Positions 18,867 through 28,414 of a stretch of 64,000 nucleotides of DNA are shown here, piece by piece. This DNA is from Pseudomonas alkylphenolica (lineage in GTDB: Bacteria; Pseudomonadota; Gammaproteobacteria; Pseudomonadales; Pseudomonadaceae): contig NZ_JADUCM010000005.1 of NCBI RefSeq assembly GCF_016009175.1, positions 62,001 through 126,000 of the forward strand. The letters are read 5' to 3'. Below the pieces are notes generated by a model, which saw only the letters and a program-made list of their open reading frames with translations, ran no database searches and was not told where the DNA came from. The translations under genes were made by a program, and so were the position numbers. Position 1 is the stretch's first letter. Every line of letters begins with the position of its first letter.

Positions 18867-20193
18867 GGGTGCTCCGTGAGCGGGCGTCTAGCAGTGCGCC
18901 GGCTTCTTTCAGTGTGAGGTTGCGTGCGCGCAGGTTGCCCAAACCCGGTCGGGCTGCGTCACGCAGATACAAGTCATAGTGGCCCGGGCTTTGCGCCAGC
19001 AGGGTTGCCGGGGCGACGTGGGCCATGGCGCACGAGCGCGGGCAGCCGCTCAGGTGCACGCTTGCCGGAGCGCCGCAGGTGAGCAATGTGGCCAGCACCC
19101 GGGCGTCGCCCTTGGTCTCGGCCAGGGACTTGGCGCAACCGGCCGAGCCTGTGCAGGCCACCAGGCGGGTCAGCGCTTCATCGGCCGAACACAGCAAGCC
19201 CAGTTGCGTCAGACCGCTACTCACGGCCGACACATCGTGCCGGGCAATATTCGGCAATAGCAGGCCCTGCCACGGGGTCAGGCGCAGGCTGCCATCACCC
19301 AGTTCGCGGACCAGCCGCGCAGCGCCCCGCAACATCGAAGGGGTCAGGCGTCCTAACGGCGCCGCGGCACCGACAGCGCTCAAGCCCGGTTGCAGCTGTG
19401 GATAAGTCCCCAGGTAGCCGCTCCCTGCCGTTACCTGGCGACGCCATTGCTGTACGGTGCTGTCGCAACGGATCGACAGGCCCAACCCGGCGATGAAATC
19501 TTCCGGCGAACACTCCGCCAGCAACTGACGCATGCGCGTTTGCTCAGGCCGGGCCAGATCAAGAAAGCGATTGAGCACCGCCAGTACCAGCGCGTGTCCT
19601 TGCGCCAAGGGCACGGCGCCCAGCGGCGCATCGTGGGCCGGGCAACCTGCCAGGCCAAAAGCCAGCCACCGTTCACCGTCCAGCTGCAAGGCACTGAGCC
19701 ACAGGTCGTGGGGGTGCTCGAGCATCGCCAGCCCTTCGCCGCCATCCACTTGCACGGCGAACTTGGCCGAGAGCTGATGCAAGCGTGGTGTGGTCTCCAG
19801 CGTCTTGAGCAGCTGCTCCGCCAGGGGGCGGGTATCGAACAGCATCTGTGGATCAACACCTGCCGTCGGGCTGAGCATCAGGTTGCGGACATCGTCACCT
19901 GCAGCATCGCGCGGGCCCAGCCCTGCGGCCAGCAACTGCTCGATCAACCCGGCCTGCTCGCTGCCAATGCCGCGGATCTGCAAGTTGCCCCGGTTGGTGG
20001 CCTCGATCTCGCCGCCGGCAAAACGCTCGGCGGCGGTGGCGACGGCGTCAGCCTGGTCAGCCGTGAGCGCACCACCGGCCAGCTTGATCCGGCAGATACC
20101 GCCGTCTTTGGCCTGGACAATACGCAGCAACCCCGGGCAAGCCGAGGGGCGTAGCGAAACCTGGGGCTGGCGGGCCGAAAGAGGCTCGTTCAA
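18856..20193 (-). CDS. cobG: Precorrin-3B synthase
   Basis: CobG is the oxygen-dependent monooxygenase that makes precorrin-3B in the aerobic pathway and belongs to the sulfite/nitrite reductase fold. Two ferredoxin-like halves are seen: RPSACPGLLRIVQA near the N-terminus and the cluster ligands CTGSAGC (C-x5-C) and CPRSC (C-x3-C) in the C-terminal half, which bind the [4Fe-4S] centre. The TTG start is chosen because GGGTGA lies just before it, though the spacing is short; a TTG at 20208 would add five residues. It opens the minus-strand cob operon and is divergent from cobL across about 100 bases. Confidence 0.9.
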   Translation of the reverse strand: MNEPLSARQPQVSLRPSACPGLLRIVQAKDGGICRIKLAGGALTADQADAVATAAERFAGGEIEATNRGNLQIRGIGSEQAGLIEQLLAAGLGPRDAAGDDVRNLMLSPTAGVDPQMLFDTRPLAEQLLKTLETTPRLHQLSAKFAVQVDGGEGLAMLEHPHDLWLSALQLDGERWLAFGLAGCPAHDAPLGAVPLAQGHALVLAVLNRFLDLARPEQTRMRQLLAECSPEDFIAGLGLSIRCDSTVQQWRRQVTAGSGYLGTYPQLQPGLSAVGAAAPLGRLTPSMLRGAARLVRELGDGSLRLTPWQGLLLPNIARHDVSAVSSGLTQLGLLCSADEALTRLVACTGSAGCAKSLAETKGDARVLATLLTCGAPASVHLSGCPRSCAMAHVAPATLLAQSPGHYDLYLRDAARPGLGNLRARNLTLKEAGALLDARSRSTLDD

Positions 20194-20310
20194 AAGGTCA
20201 CCCGACAATCGTGAAAAGGCACTTCAGTGTAGAAGGCGCGGTATTATGCCTGCTTTGTCCGAAGGCATGAAAAGCCTGCCGGTCGGATTACCGGGTATTG
20301 AGGAAAACGC

Positions 20311-21522
20311 ATGTCGCCGTGGCTGACGGTAGTAGGTATCGGTGAAGACGGTTTTAGTGGCCTGGGCAAGCAGGCCCGGCGCGCACTGCTGGGCGCATCG
20401 AAGGTGTTTGGCAGCCAGCGCCAGCTGGATCTGCTGCCGCATTGCATGCGGGGCGAACGCCTGTTGTGGCCCAGCCCGTTCTCCCTCGCGCCCGTGCTGG
20501 CCCTGCGTGGTGAACCCGTGTGCGTACTGGCCAGCGGTGATCCGATGTTCTTTGGCGTGGGTGCCAGCCTTGCCCGTCAGCTCGACACCGATGAGATGAA
20601 CGTGTTGCCGATGCCGTCCTCCTGCACGCTGGCCGCCGCTCGCCTGGGCTGGCCGCTGCAGGAGGTGACGATTGTGTCGGTGGTGGCCCGCCCCCTCGCC
20701 GCGCTCAACGCCCATCTGTACAGCGGCGTACGCTTGCTGGTACTGAGTAACGATGGCAGCAGCCCTGCCGCCATTGCCGCCCTGTTGCGTGAGCGCGGCT
20801 TTGGCCCGAGCCGGGTGCAGGTCTTCGAGCGTCTTGGCGCAGCGGCCGAACGCTGCCTTGATGGCACGGCCGAGCACTGGCCGCACGAACACGTTGCCGA
20901 CTTGAACCTGGTGGCCGTCGAGTGCCTGGCAGCCCCCGATGCGCCGCGCCTGTCGCCGCTGGCAGGCTTGCCGGACACCGCCTTCCGGCACGACGGCCAG
21001 CTGACCAAACGTGACGTTCGCGCCATCACCCTCGCCCGCCTCGCACCACAGCCGGGTGAGCTGCTTTGGGATGTCGGCGCCGGCAGCGGCTCGATCGGCA
21101 GCGAGTGGATGCGCGCACACCCCAGTTGCCGGGCACTGGCCATCGAGTCCGATGAAGGTCGCCAACAGCTGATCGAACACAACCGTGACGCCCTTGGCGT
21201 CCCCGGCCTGCAACTGGTCCGCGGCCGTGCACCGCAAGCGCTGGCTGGCCTGGAGCGCCCCGATGCAGTGTTCATCGGCGGTGGCGTCACCCGTGAAGGT
21301 GTACTGCATCACTGCTGGCAGCAACTGCGCCCGGGCGGGCGCCTGGTGGCCAATGCCGTGACCCTGCAGAGCGAGCTGGCGCTGGTCAGCTGGCGCGAGC
21401 AACATGGCGGCGAGCTGACCCGTATCCACATCGCCCACGCCCAACCACTGGGCGAGTTCGACACATGGCGTCAGGCCTTGCCGATCACCCTGTTAGAAGC
21501 GATCAAGCCCCTTGATGCGTGA
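20311..21522 (+). CDS. cobL: Precorrin-6Y C5,15-methyltransferase (decarboxylating), CbiE-CbiT fusion
   Basis: CobL methylates C5 and C15 of precorrin-6Y and removes the C12 acetate carboxyl. The 403-residue protein is the usual fusion: a CbiE-type methyltransferase (1 to about 200; [27 protein letters not shown]) and a CbiT-type domain (about 205-403) with the SAM motif [22 protein letters not shown] ribosome site precedes the ATG. TATTAT at 20242 may be a -10 element, but no good -35 was seen. It overlaps cbiD by eight bases and opens the cobL-cbiD-cobK operon. Confidence 0.94.
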   Translation: MSPWLTVVGIGEDGFSGLGKQARRALLGASKVFGSQRQLDLLPHCMRGERLLWPSPFSLAPVLALRGEPVCVLASGDPMFFGVGASLARQLDTDEMNVLPMPSSCTLAAARLGWPLQEVTIVSVVARPLAALNAHLYSGVRLLVLSNDGSSPAAIAALLRERGFGPSRVQVFERLGAAAERCLDGTAEHWPHEHVADLNLVAVECLAAPDAPRLSPLAGLPDTAFRHDGQLTKRDVRAITLARLAPQPGELLWDVGAGSGSIGSEWMRAHPSCRALAIESDEGRQQLIEHNRDALGVPGLQLVRGRAPQALAGLERPDAVFIGGGVTREGVLHHCWQQLRPGGRLVANAVTLQSELALVSWREQHGGELTRIHIAHAQPLGEFDTWRQALPITLLEAIKPLDA

Positions 21523-22612
21523 CGAGACCCAGGAACAACCGGCGCCGCGGCGCCGCGGCCTGACCACCGGCAGCTGTGCCACGGCCACCAGCCTTGCTGC
21601 GGCACGCCTGCTGCTGAGTGGTGTTGCCCATGACGCCGTGCAGATCACCCTGCCCAAGGGTAAGCACGTGCAGATGCGCCTGGAATTCTGCCGCCTGCAT
21701 GAAGCCGGCGCCGAAGCCGGCACACTCAAAGATGCGGGCGACGACCCGGATGTCACTCACGGCGCGCTTATCTACAGCCGCGTACGCCTGCTCCCCGAAC
21801 CCGGCCTGCGCTTTGTCGCCGGCCACGGCGTGGGCACCGTTACGCGGCCCGGTCTGGTCCTCGCCGTCGGCGAACCGGCAATTAATCCGGTACCACGACG
21901 GATGATGAGCGAACACCTGCAACAGCTGGCCAATGAGTCCGGTTACAGCGGCGGGTTTGAAGTGACAGTAAACGTGCAGGATGGCGAACAGCTCGCCCTG
22001 AAAACCATGAACCCGCGCCTGGGCATTCTTGGTGGCCTGTCGATTCTCGGCACCAGTGGCATCGTCCGGCCGTTCTCCTGCTCGGCCTACATAGCCTCGA
22101 TCCACCAAGGCATCGATGTTGCCAAAACCAACGGCTACCTGCACATTGCGGCGTGCACCGGCAACGCCAGCGAAGACACCATGCGCCGGGTCTACAACCT
22201 GCCGGAGATCGCCCTGATCGAAATGGGCGACTTTGTCGGCGCGGTGCTCAAGCACCTGCGCAAAGTGCCGGTGGACAAGCTCAGCCTGTGCGGGGGCTTC
22301 GGCAAGATCAGCAAGCTCGCGGCCGGACACATGGACCTGCACAGTCGACACTCCAGCATCGACCTGCCGCAACTGGCCGAATGGGCCGCGGCAATCGGTG
22401 CCGACAATGACTTGCAAAGTGCGATCCGTCAGGCCAACACCAGCCAGCAAGCCCTGGCCCTGGCCAGTGCGGCAGGCATCGCCCTGGGTGATGCGGTATG
22501 TGGCCATGCACTGACGTTTGCCCGCAGTGTGGTGCCGCCGCAAGTGCAGGTAGAAGTCTTCGCCATCGACCGTCAGGGCGGCATCGTGGGCCATGCGGGA
22601 GCCTTTGAATGA
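21515..22612 (+). CDS. cbiD: Cobalt-precorrin-5B (C1)-methyltransferase CbiD
   Basis: CbiD methylates C1 after ring contraction; in pseudomonads it takes the place of the CobF step. The 365-residue product opens with the family signature [22 protein letters not shown]. The [20 protein letters not shown] stretch and [20 protein letters not shown] further on are also typical. The ATG at 21515 is preferred over a TTG one codon earlier. It overlaps both neighbours, so all three plus-strand genes are coupled. Confidence 0.93.
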   Translation: MRDETQEQPAPRRRGLTTGSCATATSLAAARLLLSGVAHDAVQITLPKGKHVQMRLEFCRLHEAGAEAGTLKDAGDDPDVTHGALIYSRVRLLPEPGLRFVAGHGVGTVTRPGLVLAVGEPAINPVPRRMMSEHLQQLANESGYSGGFEVTVNVQDGEQLALKTMNPRLGILGGLSILGTSGIVRPFSCSAYIASIHQGIDVAKTNGYLHIAACTGNASEDTMRRVYNLPEIALIEMGDFVGAVLKHLRKVPVDKLSLCGGFGKISKLAAGHMDLHSRHSSIDLPQLAEWAAAIGADNDLQSAIRQANTSQQALALASAAGIALGDAVCGHALTFARSVVPPQVQVEVFAIDRQGGIVGHAGAFE

Positions 22613-23325
22613 AGCGTATCTTGTTGCTCGGTGGGGTCACCGAGGCACTGGCCATTGCCCGTACCCTGGGCCCTGAGCATGTCTACAGCCTGGCGGGCAT
22701 CGGCCGGGTACCGAGTGACCTGAGCTGCCAGGTGCGGGTCGGCGGTTTTGGTGGCGCCGAGGGGTTGGCGACTTATCTGCATACCGAAAAAATCGACTTG
22801 CTGATCGACGCCACCCACCCCTATGCCGCCCAGATCAGCGCCAATGCTGCCCGCGCGGCACAGCTCAGCGGCCGTCCCTGCTGGGCCCTGCGGCGTCCGG
22901 CCTGGCAGGCACAACCCGGTGACGACTGGCGTGAAGTGGCCGGCTGGGCCGAACTGATCGAAGCCCTGCGCCCGTTCCGGCGCCCGCTGTTCACCCTCGG
23001 CCGTGAACCCTTGCAACACCTGGATGAAATCCCGCCCGAGCAGTTCTGGACCCTGCGCGCCCTGGAGGCCTGCCCCGGCAATGAGCGCTGCGAAGTGATC
23101 GGCGCGCGCGGGCCGTTTCACCTCGAAGACGAACGCGCCCTGTTCGAGCGTCGGCAGATCGACGTGTTGATCAGCAAGAACAGTGGCAGCACGGCGACCG
23201 AGCCCAAGCTCGACGTTGCACGAGAGCGGGGGGTGCCGGTACTGGTGCTGAAACGGCCTGAGTTGTCAGGGGTGGACAGGGAGTTCTTTGCGGTTGATGA
23301 GCTGGTTTCGGCACTCAACCTGTAA
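22609..23325 (+). CDS. cobK: Precorrin-6A reductase
   Basis: CobK reduces precorrin-6A to precorrin-6Y with NADPH. The 238-residue protein starts with the dinucleotide-binding segment [16 protein letters not shown], shows [22 protein letters not shown] (family hallmark) and the C-terminal [19 protein letters not shown] motif. The ATGA overlap with cbiD marks it as the last gene of this operon. A gap of 91 bases without an obvious terminator separates it from the nfeD-like gene. Confidence 0.94.
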   Translation: MKRILLLGGVTEALAIARTLGPEHVYSLAGIGRVPSDLSCQVRVGGFGGAEGLATYLHTEKIDLLIDATHPYAAQISANAARAAQLSGRPCWALRRPAWQAQPGDDWREVAGWAELIEALRPFRRPLFTLGREPLQHLDEIPPEQFWTLRALEACPGNERCEVIGARGPFHLEDERALFERRQIDVLISKNSGSTATEPKLDVARERGVPVLVLKRPELSGVDREFFAVDELVSALNL

Positions 23326-23416
23326 CTTCAGGCCGTGTTTCAGAATATTCTGATTAGCTCACCCGCCACCCCTTGTCATAGACTGCCCGCTCCTCCCCCT
23401 GGAAGAATTCGCCCAT

Positions 23417-23854
23417 ATGGACATGCAATGGTGGATCTGGCTGGTGTTCGGGTTCGGCCTGATTGTGCTCGAGCTCGTGCTGCCGACCTTCTTCATCCTC
23501 TGGTTCGGCATTGGCGCCGTGCTGGTGTCGCTCATCGCCTTCCTGGCCCCGAGCCTGCAGCTCGACATGCAGGTGCTGCTGTGGGTAGCGCTCTCGTCTG
23601 TCACCACGTTCCTGTGGTTCAAGGTGTTTCGCAAGAAGAAGCCGGACACCCGCTGGACCGCCGATAACGTCATCGGCGAAGTCGGTCTGTTGACCGCCCC
23701 GGTCTCCGAATTCCAGAAAGGCCGCGTGCGCTTTCAAAAGCCCATCCTCGGCAACGAGGAGTGGGTGTGTGTGGCCGACAGTGCAATACCCTCCGGCGAG
23801 CGCGTGCGCATCGCTGCCATCGAAGGCAATACCGCCCGGGTCACCCGGGCCTGA
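23417..23854 (+). CDS. NfeD family membrane protein
   Basis: This 145-residue protein has two to three membrane segments in its first 75 residues (WIWLVFGFGLIVLELVLPTF, then VLLWVALSSVTTFLWF) and a C-terminal OB-fold domain ending in GERVRIAAIEGNTARV. This is the short NfeD form that is paired with stomatin-like SPFH proteins. The SPFH gene follows 22 bases later, giving the standard NfeD-SPFH pair. Family members are linked to membrane microdomain organisation; the exact role here is unknown. Confidence 0.88.
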   Translation: MDMQWWIWLVFGFGLIVLELVLPTFFILWFGIGAVLVSLIAFLAPSLQLDMQVLLWVALSSVTTFLWFKVFRKKKPDTRWTADNVIGEVGLLTAPVSEFQKGRVRFQKPILGNEEWVCVADSAIPSGERVRIAAIEGNTARVTRA

Positions 23855-23876
23855 TCAGCAAAGGAAGCACTGACCC

Positions 23877-24734
23877 ATGACCAGCCTCATCGTCGCCGCC
23901 ACGATCGCCGCATTTGTCATCATCACCCTGTCCAAAGGGGTGCGCATCGTGCCCCAGGGCGAGGAGTGGATCGTCGAGCGCCTTGGCCGTTATCACAACA
24001 CCCTCAAGCCCGGCCTGAACATCGTCATTCCGTACATGGACGTGGTGTCCTACCGCCTGCCGACCAAGGACATCATCCTCGACGTGCAGCAACAGGAAAT
24101 CATCACCCGCGACAACGCCGTCATCGTCGCCAACGCCCTGTGCTTTGCCAAGGTCGTCGACCCGCAGAAAGCCGCCTACGGCGTACAGGACTTCTCGTTT
24201 GCGGTGACCAGCCTGACCATGACTTCGCTGCGCGCCATCGTCGGCGCCATGGACCTCGACGAAGCGCTCTCCAGCCGCGAGCAGATCAAGGCCCGTCTGC
24301 GTGAAGCCATGTCCGAACAAACCGAAGACTGGGGCGTGACGGTGCGTTCGGTAGAGATCCAGGACATCAAACCTTCGGAAAACATGCAGCGCGCCATGGA
24401 ACGCCAGGCGGCCGCCGAGCGTGAACGAAAAGCCGACGTCACCCGCGCCGAAGGCAACAAGCAGGCGGCGATTCTCGAAGCTGAAGCACGCCTGCAATCG
24501 GCCCGGCTCGATGCCGAGGCACAAATCAGCCTGGCCGAGGCCTCGGCGCGCTCGATCACCCTGGTACGCGACGCTGTGGGCAGTGAAATCACCCCGGCGA
24601 TGTACCTGCTGGGCGAGCGCTACATCGGCGCCATGGAAAACCTCGCCGGCAGCGACAACGCCAAGGTCGTGGTGCTCCCGGCCGACCTGCAGGAAACCGT
24701 GCGCGGGTTGATGGGCCGCAACAAGGCGAGCTGA
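23877..24734 (+). CDS. SPFH/stomatin-like (band 7) protein, QmcA type
   Basis: The 285-residue protein has an N-terminal membrane segment (LIVAATIAAFVIITLSKGVRI), then an SPFH domain (VPQGEEWIVERLGRY, KPGLNIVIPYMD), and an Ala/Glu-rich coiled coil from about residue 175 (RQAAAERERKADVTRAEG). The C-terminal part resembles E. coli QmcA. Such proteins form large membrane-bound oligomers. It is directly behind the nfeD gene, its usual partner. An imperfect GC-rich stem at about 24748-24776 may end the transcript. Confidence 0.9.
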   Translation: MTSLIVAATIAAFVIITLSKGVRIVPQGEEWIVERLGRYHNTLKPGLNIVIPYMDVVSYRLPTKDIILDVQQQEIITRDNAVIVANALCFAKVVDPQKAAYGVQDFSFAVTSLTMTSLRAIVGAMDLDEALSSREQIKARLREAMSEQTEDWGVTVRSVEIQDIKPSENMQRAMERQAAAERERKADVTRAEGNKQAAILEAEARLQSARLDAEAQISLAEASARSITLVRDAVGSEITPAMYLLGERYIGAMENLAGSDNAKVVVLPADLQETVRGLMGRNKAS

Positions 24735-24833
24735 AGTCTGCCAGTCGGGGTGTGGCACTTCACCGCACCCCCGATAATTTGTCCTACACTCAGCGTTACA
24801 ATAACCACCACTTGATGCCTGACCGGATCCTCC

Positions 24834-25226
24834 ATGCCCTCACATCGGCCCGCCATTGCCTGGATTGCCTGCTTCGCAGTGCTGTTCAACCTGCTGGCAA
24901 TGCCATTGGCATCTGCGGCGGGGAAAGGGCCGGCCGACCAACGCTTGTGGGGCGCCTTCTGTTCGAGTGTCGGCACCAAGGCAACCCCCGCAGTCATGGC
25001 GCTGGGCAAGATCGATCTTGGCCAGCAGGGTGACGACCACGCCAGCATGCAACACTGCTGGTGCTGTTCCGGTACGACGCCGTTGCTGGCACTGCCCGGG
25101 CACCTGCCGCAACTGCTCCCGGCCCTGGCGTGGATGAGCGCACAGGCGCCACCGCTCACGGCTTACCAGCCTACGCCGCGCCAGCAATGGCCGGCGCTCA
25201 ACCCGCGCGCCTCCCCTCTGGTCTGA
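24834..25226 (+). CDS. DUF2946 family protein (copper-associated)
   Basis: This 130-residue protein has a signal-type hydrophobic N-terminus (AIAWIACFAVLFNLLAMPLASA) and a cysteine cluster HCWCC at about residues 78-82. This fits the DUF2946 family, which often lies next to copper transport genes and may bind metal through the cysteines. The gene starts a run that continues with a PCu(A)C chaperone, a second DUF2946 protein and an OprC-type receptor. The family has no proven biochemical role; a metal-handling role is inferred from the neighbours. Confidence 0.78.
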   Translation: MPSHRPAIAWIACFAVLFNLLAMPLASAAGKGPADQRLWGAFCSSVGTKATPAVMALGKIDLGQQGDDHASMQHCWCCSGTTPLLALPGHLPQLLPALAWMSAQAPPLTAYQPTPRQQWPALNPRASPLV

Positions 25227-25272
25227 GTTCACTCCGCTTACCGCTGCGAACTCAATCGACTGGAGTACACCC

Positions 25273-25752
25273 ATGTTCAAGAACGCCCTGCTGCTGGCCG
25301 CCCTGTTGCTGCCCGCGACCTTTGCCAACGCCCACGAGTACACCAAAGGCGACCTGCACATCGCCCACCCGTGGTCGCAGGAGCTGCCGCCCAACGCCCC
25401 TAACGTGGCGGCCTACTTCATCATCCACAACAACGGCAGCACCGACGACACACTGACAGGTGTCGACAGCCCGATCAGCGCCGAGGCCCAGTTGCATGAA
25501 CATGTGCACAAGGACGGTTTGATGAAAATGCAGCAGGTGCAGCGCGTTGACGTACCTGCCGGCAAAGACCTGGTGTTCGCCCCCAGCGCCTACCATGTGA
25601 TGTTGTTGAACCCCACTGATCGCAGCCTGCTGACGGACGGCAAGCGTTTCCCGCTGACCCTGCACTTCGCCAAAGCCGGTGATGTCACCGTCGAAGTACT
25701 GGTGCAGAAGCAGGCCCCGGAAAACAACGATCACACTGAACACAGCCACTGA
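25273..25752 (+). CDS. Periplasmic copper chaperone PCu(A)C
   Basis: PCu(A)C proteins bind Cu(I) in the periplasm and deliver it, for example, to cytochrome oxidase. The 159-residue precursor has a signal peptide ending at FANA. The copper motif H-x10-M-x21-H-x-M is complete: a histidine of LHEHVHK, the methionine of KMQQV, and the final HVM. A second His-rich tail (DHTEHSH) is at the C-terminus. It lies between two DUF2946 genes and upstream of the copper receptor gene, which supports a copper-uptake or copper-supply operon. Confidence 0.92.
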   Translation: MFKNALLLAALLLPATFANAHEYTKGDLHIAHPWSQELPPNAPNVAAYFIIHNNGSTDDTLTGVDSPISAEAQLHEHVHKDGLMKMQQVQRVDVPAGKDLVFAPSAYHVMLLNPTDRSLLTDGKRFPLTLHFAKAGDVTVEVLVQKQAPENNDHTEHSH

Positions 25753-25771
25753 TCGCTGAGCGCTGCTCACC

Positions 25772-26206
25772 ATGAGCCTCGTGCAGAGCCGCCTCACCCG
25801 CCCCGCCCGCCCTGATCTGAAACGGGTGCGCGGCAGCTGGTTGAGCCTGTTCGCCATGTTGATGATCTTTATCGGCCCGCTGGTTTCCCAGTCGATGCCG
25901 ATGGATCACCGTGCCATGCCGGCAGGCATGGACATGAACATGAGCATGCCCATGGAAAGCGGCGCTGATTGCCACAGCGACGGCCACCACGGCAGCAGTC
26001 CTTCACTGCAGGTGATCTGGGAGAAGTGTGGCTATTGCAGCCTGTTCTTCCACTGCCCTGCACTGCCCCAGGCCCTGAGCCTGCTCAATACCGAAGCCGC
26101 GCCAGCCTCCACCACACTGGCGGTACAGCCCCGTCAGGGTCACGCCCGGCAGACGGTGTTCCCCGGTGCCCGCACCCGCGCACCACCCGCCCTCATCGTC
26201 GTCTGA
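25772..26206 (+). CDS. DUF2946 family protein with Met/His-rich segment
   Basis: A second DUF2946 protein, 144 residues. A basic N-terminus is followed by a hydrophobic segment (SLFAMLMIFIGPLVS), then a Met/His-rich stretch at about residues 45-70 (MPMDHRAMPAGMDMNMSM) of the kind that binds Cu(I), and a CGYC pair near residue 90. It follows the PCu(A)C gene by 19 bases and precedes the receptor gene by 80. The pattern suggests metal binding at the membrane; function is otherwise unproven. Confidence 0.78.
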   Translation: MSLVQSRLTRPARPDLKRVRGSWLSLFAMLMIFIGPLVSQSMPMDHRAMPAGMDMNMSMPMESGADCHSDGHHGSSPSLQVIWEKCGYCSLFFHCPALPQALSLLNTEAAPASTTLAVQPRQGHARQTVFPGARTRAPPALIVV

Positions 26207-26286
26207 ATTCACCTGTCGCGTTTTCCGGTCCGGCCTGTTGCCGACGACCGTGTGCGCCTTCATGACTGATCGATGTTGGAATCACT

Positions 26287-28353
26287 ATGTCCAGCTGTAC
26301 TGCTGTCTATCGTCCTGCCCTGCGTGGGACCTTTGCCGCGATTTGCGGCACCTTGCTCAGCCCCTTGGCCCTGGCCGCCAGCCAGGCTGCCGATGAGCAA
26401 TTGCACGAGCACGCCGAACTGACCCCGACGGTGATCACCGCCGTGGCGCCCAGCTCGCCATTGACCATCGTTACCAACCCCAAAGACCCGCGCCAACCGG
26501 TACCGGCCAGCGACGGTGCCGACTACCTGAAGACCATCCCCGGCTTTTCCGCGATCCGCGCCGGCGGCACCAACGGTGACCCGGTGCTGCGCGGCATGTT
26601 CGGCTCGCGCCTGAACATCCTCACCAACGGCGGCGTTATGCTCGGCGCCTGCCCGAACCGCATGGACGCCCCCACGTCCTACATTTCACCGGAAACCTAC
26701 GACCGCCTGACCGTGATCAAAGGCCCGCAAAGCGTGATCTGGGGCCCCGGCGCGTCCGCCGGCACCATTCTGTTTGACCGTGAACCCGAGCAGTTCGGCG
26801 CGCTGGGCAGCCGGGTCAATGCCAGCCTGCTCGCCGGTTCCAACGGCCGCTTCGACAAGGTGCTCGACACGGCGGCAGGCAATCAGTCTGGCTATGCACG
26901 CTTTGTCGGCAACCAGTCGCATTCGGACGATTACGACGATGGCAACGGCGACACCGTGCCGTCGCGCTGGGACAAATGGAACGGGGATGTCGCCCTCGGC
27001 TGGACCCCAGATGCCGACACGCTGGTGGAGCTCACCGCGGGCAAGGGCGACGGCGAAGCCCGATATGCCGGGCGCGGCATGGACGGCTCGCAGTTCAAGC
27101 GCGAAAGCCTTGGGCTGCGCTTCGAAAAGTCCAACCTCGGCGAGGTCTGGGACAAGCTCGAAGCCCAGGTGTATTACAACTATGCCGACCATGTGATGGA
27201 CAACTACAGCCTGCGCACGCCGTCCGGCATGGGCATGATGGGCATGCCCATGGTCAGCAATGTCGACCGCCGCACGCTGGGCGGCCGGGTCAAAGGCACC
27301 TGGCGCTGGAGCGAATTGCAACTGGTCGCCGGTGTCGACGCGCAAACCAATGAGCATCGCCAGCGTGGCGGCATGGGCATCGATGTACACAAGCACATGC
27401 CGTGGACCAAGGACGCCGACTTTCACAATTACGGTATGTTCGGCGAACTGACCTGGTATGCCGCCGACCAGGACCGCCTGATCACCGGCGCACGCCTGGA
27501 CCGCGCGTCAGCCAAGGACTACCGGGACACCAGCGCCACCCGCGACGACACCCGCGCAGACACTCTACCCAGCGGCTTCGTGCGCTACGAACACGACCTG
27601 GTGGAAATCCCCGCCACCACCTACGTAGGCCTGGGTCATGCCGAGCGTTTCCCCGACTACTGGGAGCTGTTCTCGCCCAAGTCCGGCCCGGCCGGCTCAG
27701 TGAATGCTTTCGACAGCATCAAGCCGGAAAAAACCACCCAGCTTGATTTCGGCATCCAGTACCAGACCGATGACCTGCAGGCCTGGGCATCGGGTTATGT
27801 CGGGCAGATCCGCGATTACATTCTGTTCGACTACCGCACCAACATGATGGGCATGAGCAGCAGCCGCGCGCAGAACGTGGATGCACGGATCATGGGCGGC
27901 GAACTCGGCGCCGCGTACCGGCTGACCTCCAACTGGAAAGCCGACGCGACCCTGGCCTACGCCTGGGGCAAGAACAGCAGCGACGGCAAGGCACTGCCAC
28001 AAATGCCACCACTGGAGAGCCGCCTGGGCCTGACCTACAGCCGTGACGACTGGAGCGCCGGTGCCCTGTGGCGCGTCGTCGCCGCACAAAATCGCATTGC
28101 CGAGAACTACGGCAACGTGGTCGGCAAGGACTACGAGAAAAGCGCAGGTTTCGGCGTGTTCTCGTTCAACGGCAGCTACCGGGTCAGTCAAAACCTCAAG
28201 CTCAGTGCCGGCGTCGACAACCTGTTCGACAAGGCCTACGCCGAGCACCTCAACCTGGCCGGCAATGCCGGCTTCGGTTACCCGGCCACTGATCCACAGG
28301 CAATCAACGAACCGGGGCGCACGCTCTGGACCAAGGTCGACCTGAGTTTCTGA
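26287..28353 (+). CDS. oprC: TonB-dependent copper receptor, OprC/NosA type
   Basis: This outer-membrane receptor takes up copper with energy from TonB. The 688-residue precursor has a signal peptide, a TonB-box-like LTPTVITA near residue 40, a plug domain (GADYLKTIPGFSAIRAGG) and a 22-strand barrel ending in an aromatic residue (VDLSF). The plug has the sequence CPNRM (C122, M126 of the precursor), a CxxxM pair like the copper-binding Cys/Met pair known from P. aeruginosa OprC. A Met-rich loop (MGMMGMPM) is seen at about residue 316. It follows copper-chaperone genes and is followed by a PepSY protein. Homology to OprC is inferred from these motifs. Confidence 0.88.
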   Translation: MSSCTAVYRPALRGTFAAICGTLLSPLALAASQAADEQLHEHAELTPTVITAVAPSSPLTIVTNPKDPRQPVPASDGADYLKTIPGFSAIRAGGTNGDPVLRGMFGSRLNILTNGGVMLGACPNRMDAPTSYISPETYDRLTVIKGPQSVIWGPGASAGTILFDREPEQFGALGSRVNASLLAGSNGRFDKVLDTAAGNQSGYARFVGNQSHSDDYDDGNGDTVPSRWDKWNGDVALGWTPDADTLVELTAGKGDGEARYAGRGMDGSQFKRESLGLRFEKSNLGEVWDKLEAQVYYNYADHVMDNYSLRTPSGMGMMGMPMVSNVDRRTLGGRVKGTWRWSELQLVAGVDAQTNEHRQRGGMGIDVHKHMPWTKDADFHNYGMFGELTWYAADQDRLITGARLDRASAKDYRDTSATRDDTRADTLPSGFVRYEHDLVEIPATTYVGLGHAERFPDYWELFSPKSGPAGSVNAFDSIKPEKTTQLDFGIQYQTDDLQAWASGYVGQIRDYILFDYRTNMMGMSSSRAQNVDARIMGGELGAAYRLTSNWKADATLAYAWGKNSSDGKALPQMPPLESRLGLTYSRDDWSAGALWRVVAAQNRIAENYGNVVGKDYEKSAGFGVFSFNGSYRVSQNLKLSAGVDNLFDKAYAEHLNLAGNAGFGYPATDPQAINEPGRTLWTKVDLSF

Positions 28354-28414
28354 TTCACCACCAAGGGCGCGATCAATGATCGCGCTTACCCCAGGCAACA
28401 TGGGAGCGCTTCAC

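Noticed and set aside
20209..20310. Cobalamin riboswitch between the divergent cob operons
   Set aside because: The gap is about 100 bases, too short, and no B12-box was recognised.
24752..24767. TGGCACTTCACCGCAC before the DUF2946 gene as a sigma-54 promoter
   Set aside because: GG and GC are nine, not ten, bases apart and the TTGC part is missing.
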